DNA of 18,801 nt from Chrysochromulina tobinii. Its lineage: Eukaryota > Haptophyta > Prymnesiales > Chrysochromulinaceae. This document shows positions 15,779 through 18,801 of the stretch, piece after piece. Below the pieces are notes generated by a model. It was not told where the DNA came from, searched no databases, and saw nothing but the letters and a program-made list of their open reading frames with translations. Numbering within the stretch: position 1 is the first letter of the stretch; each line of letters begins with the position of its first letter. A program made the position numbers and the translations under genes. The stretch covers positions 1 through 18,801 of the forward strand of contig JWZX01002617.1 in the NCBI GenBank assembly GCA_001275005.1. Reading direction: 5' to 3'.

Positions 15779-15888
15779 CCGTTTGGGTTTCTTCACAAGA
15801 GAAGGCACCACTTTCTGTTGAAAAGGTCATGTTTTTTCTCGGAAAAGTCTTATGAGGACCTCCTTCTTTTGCGGACCAACCGTGTGTG
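15779..15888. promoter_or_regulatory. Compact divergent promoter (DUF4326 / riboflavin kinase)
   Basis: Only 110 bases separate the two opposite start codons. The interval is T-rich on the plus strand (GTCATGTTTTTTCTC, CTCCTTCTTTTG). Transcription start sites cannot be read from the sequence. The DUF4326 ORF stays open to about 15811, so its 5' end might also extend into the region. Confidence 0.5.
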
Positions 15889-16539
15889 ATGGCGGCCGTG
15901 GAGCGCGTCATCGAGCGCGTGGGCCCGTACAGGTTCGCTGGCAAGGTGGTGAAGGGCTTCCAGCGCGGCTCAAAGCAGCTGGGATGGCCGACGGCAAACC
16001 TCGACCCCGCAGCCTTTGAGAAACAGCTTGATGCCTCCACGGAGGGCGTGTACATAGGATGGGCATCAATTGCCGATCCGACGCTGCCCGAGGAGGCGCG
16101 CGCGGTGCACAAGGCCATCCTTTCCATCGGCTGGAACCCGCAATTCGAGAACAAGGAACGCACTGTCGAGGCCTACATCACACACGACTTTCAAGGACGC
16201 GACTTTTATGACGCTCAGATGAACCTCTTAGTATGTGCCTTCATTCGGCCGCAGGCCAAATTCGAATCCTTCCAGCATCTGATCGATGCTATCACTGCTG
16301 ATGTCGAGTTCGGCCGCAACGCTCTTGACACGCCCGAGCTGGTAGAGCTGCGCGCTGACGGCTTGTTTGGTGCGGCTGCAGAGTCTGCTGGTGCTGCACC
16401 TCAAGCGCTGGATGACCGCGCATACCTCGAGCATTTTGGAGTGCATGCGGCGCTCTCGACGGCCGTGGCCACCGTGGTGAAGGAGCGCCCGACCAATCCC
16501 CTCCTGACCATTGCCGAGCTGCTCAGCAAGTCGAAGTGA
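15889..16539 (+). CDS. RFK: Riboflavin kinase with C-terminal Dpy-30-like motif
   Basis: This enzyme phosphorylates riboflavin with ATP to give FMN. From ATG 15889 it has 216 residues. Residues 1-150 are a complete monofunctional flavokinase domain of eukaryotic type: GKVVKGFQRGSKQLGWPTAN with the PTAN nucleotide motif at 34-37, GVYIGWASI, AILSIGWNPQF, the TVEAYITHDF strand with the likely catalytic Glu94, and DFYDAQMNLLVCAFIRPQAKF. There is no FAD synthetase or phosphatase domain. Residues 178-216 (AYLEHFGVHAALSTAVATVV, then KERPTNPLLTIAELL) resemble the Dpy-30/RIIalpha helix pair, a dimerisation and docking module, joined through an Ala-rich linker. No plastid leader is seen, so it is probably cytosolic. 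An AATAAA at 16661-16666 could be its polyadenylation signal. Confidence 0.9.
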   Translation: MAAVERVIERVGPYRFAGKVVKGFQRGSKQLGWPTANLDPAAFEKQLDASTEGVYIGWASIADPTLPEEARAVHKAILSIGWNPQFENKERTVEAYITHDFQGRDFYDAQMNLLVCAFIRPQAKFESFQHLIDAITADVEFGRNALDTPELVELRADGLFGAAAESAGAAPQALDDRAYLEHFGVHAALSTAVATVVKERPTNPLLTIAELLSKSK

Positions 16540-16824
16540 GTGGACCAGACGAAAGGTAGACTTAGCTTCTCTACGACCAAAGGCCGGAGCGGGGTGACGA
16601 GGCCGCGGTCCCACGGCGGCGCGGCCGCTGCGGTCGCTCAGAGCAGTTGAGAGAGCTTTCAATAAATTCGCTTTGAGTTGAAACACTAAAGAGGTGCCCC
16701 TAGCGCCTGATTCTATGGGGATAGTGCTCACAATCCGGGAACAAACGTGCGATCTGCTTCAAGTTCGATCCCCGGCTACGGCTAAAGCCTAAACCTATTG
16801 CGCTTTCGTTTAGGGGCCTCGTCT
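16540..16824. other. Convergent intergenic region with AATAAA
   Basis: A GC-rich stretch (about 16585-16630) is followed by AATAAA at 16661-16666. A tRNA T-loop-like string (GTTCGATCCCCGG near 16764) is present, but no complete tRNA folds around it. No gene is supported. Confidence 0.35.
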
Positions 16825-18801
16825 TCAAGCCTGCAGCTGGTCCAGCTTCCGCTCAAATCGGCGCTCCGCTTGCCTTTCGACGCGCAGGAGCAGTCTCGAA
16901 AGGCGATCGCTGAGCGGCGCCTGAATGACATCCGTGTCATCGCGGTCCACTGGTCGTCTCGTCAGGCGCTTCGAGGGCGGCCGGCGCTCGTCGCGAGGAT
17001 TCTCGGCGTACCAGTCGGCGTAACGGTCGGTGTAACGGTCGGCGATCCCGCGAGCCCTCTCGGCAGCCCGGCGGCGCTCATCTTGGCGCTCGACGAGCTC
17101 GGCGGCCGAGCGTGCGAAGACAAAGTTGCCGCTCTCGCCACTAGGGCGAGCGTGGCCATCGCCGCCGCGACTCGCGCGCGTGGCGCCTCGCTGGGCGGCA
17201 GCGAGATCGTCATCGAGATCGTCCGCGTCGGCCATTGCTAGGGTGAGAGCGGCGGTGCGAGGGTAGGGAGAGGTAGCATCACCCTTGACGAAACCTTGGG
17301 CTGTGCGAGCATCACCCTTGACGAAACCTCGAGTCTCGACGAGCTTGATGCCCTGGGCGCGCTCGTTTGGCGGGTCTACGGCCGGCGAGGCGGCCAGCGG
17401 GGCGGGCGGTGTCCACTTGGCGAGTGCTCTGGACGGCGGCGTGGGTGGGCTGCGCTGGGATGGGGTGCGGCGGGGAGGGCTGCGACGAGGCGGGGGTCTT
17501 CGTGGTCCTGATGGAACGGGCTTCGGGGAGGAGGGAACAGCGCGCTTGCAGTAATACCGTTCAGCAGCGGCAGCGGCGGCGGCGACGGCGGCGGCGCCCT
17601 CTGCGGTCGCGGCCGCGTTGCACGCCTGTTTCGCCCTGCATGCATCGAGAGCTTGACGAAGCTCCATAGCCCCAAGCAGCGCCTCGCGCGGACTTTGGAT
17701 TCCACTTCGGAAACCACCCGCCTCGGATCGCACCCTCTCCTCATCCTTCAAGCGGCGCAGACATGCGACGTGGTCGGGGTGCAGTGAGCGGTCTGGATGG
17801 AGTGCGGAGGCGGCGGAGGCGGCGGTGGCGGCGGTGGCGGCGGTGGCGGCGGTGGCGGCGGTGGCGGTGGCGGCATCCGCGCCAACGGCATTCGCGCCGA
17901 CGGCCTCCGCGGGCGGTGGCATCCGAGGCGGCATGCGCAGCAGCGGCGTGGCTGTGCGGCTCGCTGTGCTGCCCGCCCCATGAGAGGGTCGAGCGGGACG
18001 AGGCGATCGATGGCGACTGAGGCGACGAAGGCGAACGCACCACAAGCGGTGCGGGGCGCATGGGTGGCGCCGCGAGGGCTCGAGGAAAGGCGGCGGCGCG
18101 CGGCGCGGCGGCGGAGTTGGCCTGGACGAGGGCACGCAGCTCAGGTGAACGAAGGACAGCGTCGAAGGCGAGCGTCTGTCGTAGTTCGGTCGAGCGAAGG
18201 ACCAAATCGAGCGCCATGTCGAGCTCATCCGCCGCCGCCTTGGGCGCCACGTGCCGCATGCAGTGCCGGCTCAGGCAGACTGCCAAGCAGACGGCGAGGA
18301 TGAGGGCGAGGGTGGAGAGTGAGGAGAGGAGGAGGATCCCCATGAAATCGAGTGTGAGGCTCGCAAACTGTGGGCGCGATGGCGGAGGCGGGCGCGCCGG
18401 AGTGTACGGCGTCCACGGAGGCGGTGGCATCCTCGGCGGCGGCACGGGCGGTGGCGATGAGGGCGGCGGTGGTCTGGGTGGCGGTGGCGAGGGCGGAGGC
18501 GGTCTGGGTGGTGGTGGCGAGGGCGGAGGCGGTCTGGGTGGTGGCGGCGAGGGCGGAGGCGGTCTGGGTGGTGGCGGCGAGGGCGGAGGTAGTCTAGGTG
18601 GCGGTGGCGGCGAGGGCGGCGGTGGAGAGGGTGGAGGTGGCATAGGAGGCGGCGAGGGCGGCGGCGGCGATGGTGGTGGTGGCCTGGGAGGCGGCGATGG
18701 TGGCGGCGGACTTGGCGGCGGCGGCGAGGGCGGTGGTGGCGCCGGCGGTGGATGCGATGGTGGGGGCGAGGGTGGAGGTGGTGAAGGCGGCGGTGGCGAG
18801 G
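16825..18801 (-). CDS. Hydroxyproline-rich-type single-pass membrane protein, 5' end outside window
   Basis: The coding frame is open to the right window edge, so the start is missing. The part from 18800 to about 18390 is Pro/Ser-rich (PPPSPPPP, PPPRPPPPSP), as in pherophorins and other extracellular glycoproteins of algae. A transmembrane helix follows (FMGILLLSSLSTLALILAVC, about 18350-18260), then a helical cytosolic part (ADELDMALDLVLRSTELRQT). Near 17880-18000 the convincing frame changes: a second frame, open to the stop at 16825, has balanced composition, with LRRLKDEERVRSEAGGFRSG, a Pro/Ser/Arg linker and a charged C-terminus (AADRYTDRYADWYAEN-like). A small intron or an indel near the GGT repeat could link the two. 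The part from the in-frame ATG at 17234 (MADADDLDDDL) could instead be a separate 136-residue gene. The function is unknown. Confidence 0.55.
17275..17329 (-). repeat. 33-bp in-frame tandem duplication
   Basis: A 22-base string (AGCATCACCCTTGACGAAAC, then CT) is at 17275-17296 and again at 17308-17329. The 33-base period codes on the minus strand for a duplicated GFVKGDA peptide. Confidence 0.85.
17821..17865. repeat. (GGCGGTGGC)5 minisatellite
   Basis: Five perfect 9-base units, with degenerate units on both sides (about 17805-17875). The minus strand reads poly-Pro, Ala-Thr repeats or Arg/His repeats depending on the frame, so the tract is a likely site of frame ambiguity in the overlapping gene. 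Confidence 0.9.
18451..18600. repeat. 30-bp minisatellite in the Pro-rich domain
   Basis: Five consecutive 30-base units, each ending GGTCTGGGTG or a close variant, start at 18451, 18481, 18511, 18541 and 18571. On the minus strand each codes for a ten-residue Pro/Ser/Arg unit (PPPRPPPPSP type). Related irregular repeats continue to the window edge. Confidence 0.9.

Noticed and set aside
14726-15889. 387-residue plus-strand frame
   Set aside because: It is opposite the DUF4326 protein and contains no motif; the minus strand has conserved domains.
16735-16790. GTTCGATCCCCGG near 16764, resembling a tRNA T-loop
   Set aside because: The 5' half of the T-stem does not pair with CCCCG and no cloverleaf can be drawn; at most a decayed tRNA-derived fragment.
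17797-18303. Plus-strand frame beginning with poly-Gly
   Set aside because: It is the antisense of the Pro-rich membrane protein repeat and has no independent support.

Overview
This is nuclear DNA from a eukaryotic microalga, not a bacterium. It is GC-rich, its genes are monocistronic and alternate in strand, and two genes need short GT-AG introns (88 and 102 bp) to give sensible proteins. It has long homopolymeric and proline-rich coding repeats. It carries a nucleus-encoded Ycf33 (a protein that many red-lineage plastids encode themselves) with an N-terminal signal-peptide-like leader, and a thylakoid-lumen-type precursor. These traits fit an alga with a secondary red plastid. A haptophyte is my first guess and a pelagophyte or other stramenopile the second; the sequence alone does not settle it.

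Layout, left to right. 392-1375 (-) is a class I SAM-dependent methyltransferase. 1793-3536 is a decayed Tc1/mariner-type DNA transposon with TA target duplication, long inverted repeats and a broken DD34E transposase. 4039-5043 (+) is a GYF-domain protein whose coding continues past its stop in other frames as a MyTH4-like segment. 5708-7249 (-) is an UNC93-like major facilitator membrane protein. It is divergent from 7554-8813 (+), an ELM2-SANT chromatin corepressor. 9246-10364 (-) is deoxyhypusine synthase, followed by a repeat-rich divergent intergenic region. 11115-11748 (+, one intron) is Ycf33/DUF751. 12030-12674 (+, one intron) is a thylakoid-lumen-type protein. 13035-14555 (+) is a nuclear-looking Tudor-like protein with an uninterrupted (CAG)21 tract. 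14816-15778 (-) is a DUF4326 protein that shares a 110-bp divergent promoter with 15889-16539 (+), a riboflavin kinase ending in a Dpy-30-like helix pair. 16825-18801 (-, cut by the window edge) is a hydroxyproline-rich-type single-pass membrane protein.

The genes do not form one pathway; this is an ordinary gene-dense nuclear segment. The only clear thematic pair is the two adjacent plastid proteins at 11.1-12.7 kb. The items most worth a second look are the spliced Ycf33 gene, the riboflavin kinase/Dpy-30-like fusion, the disrupted GYF-MyTH4 gene, the transposon with non-transposase cargo, and the AAATTTCGTCA repeat cluster with a perfect hairpin upstream of Ycf33. I found no CRISPR array, rRNA or convincing tRNA.
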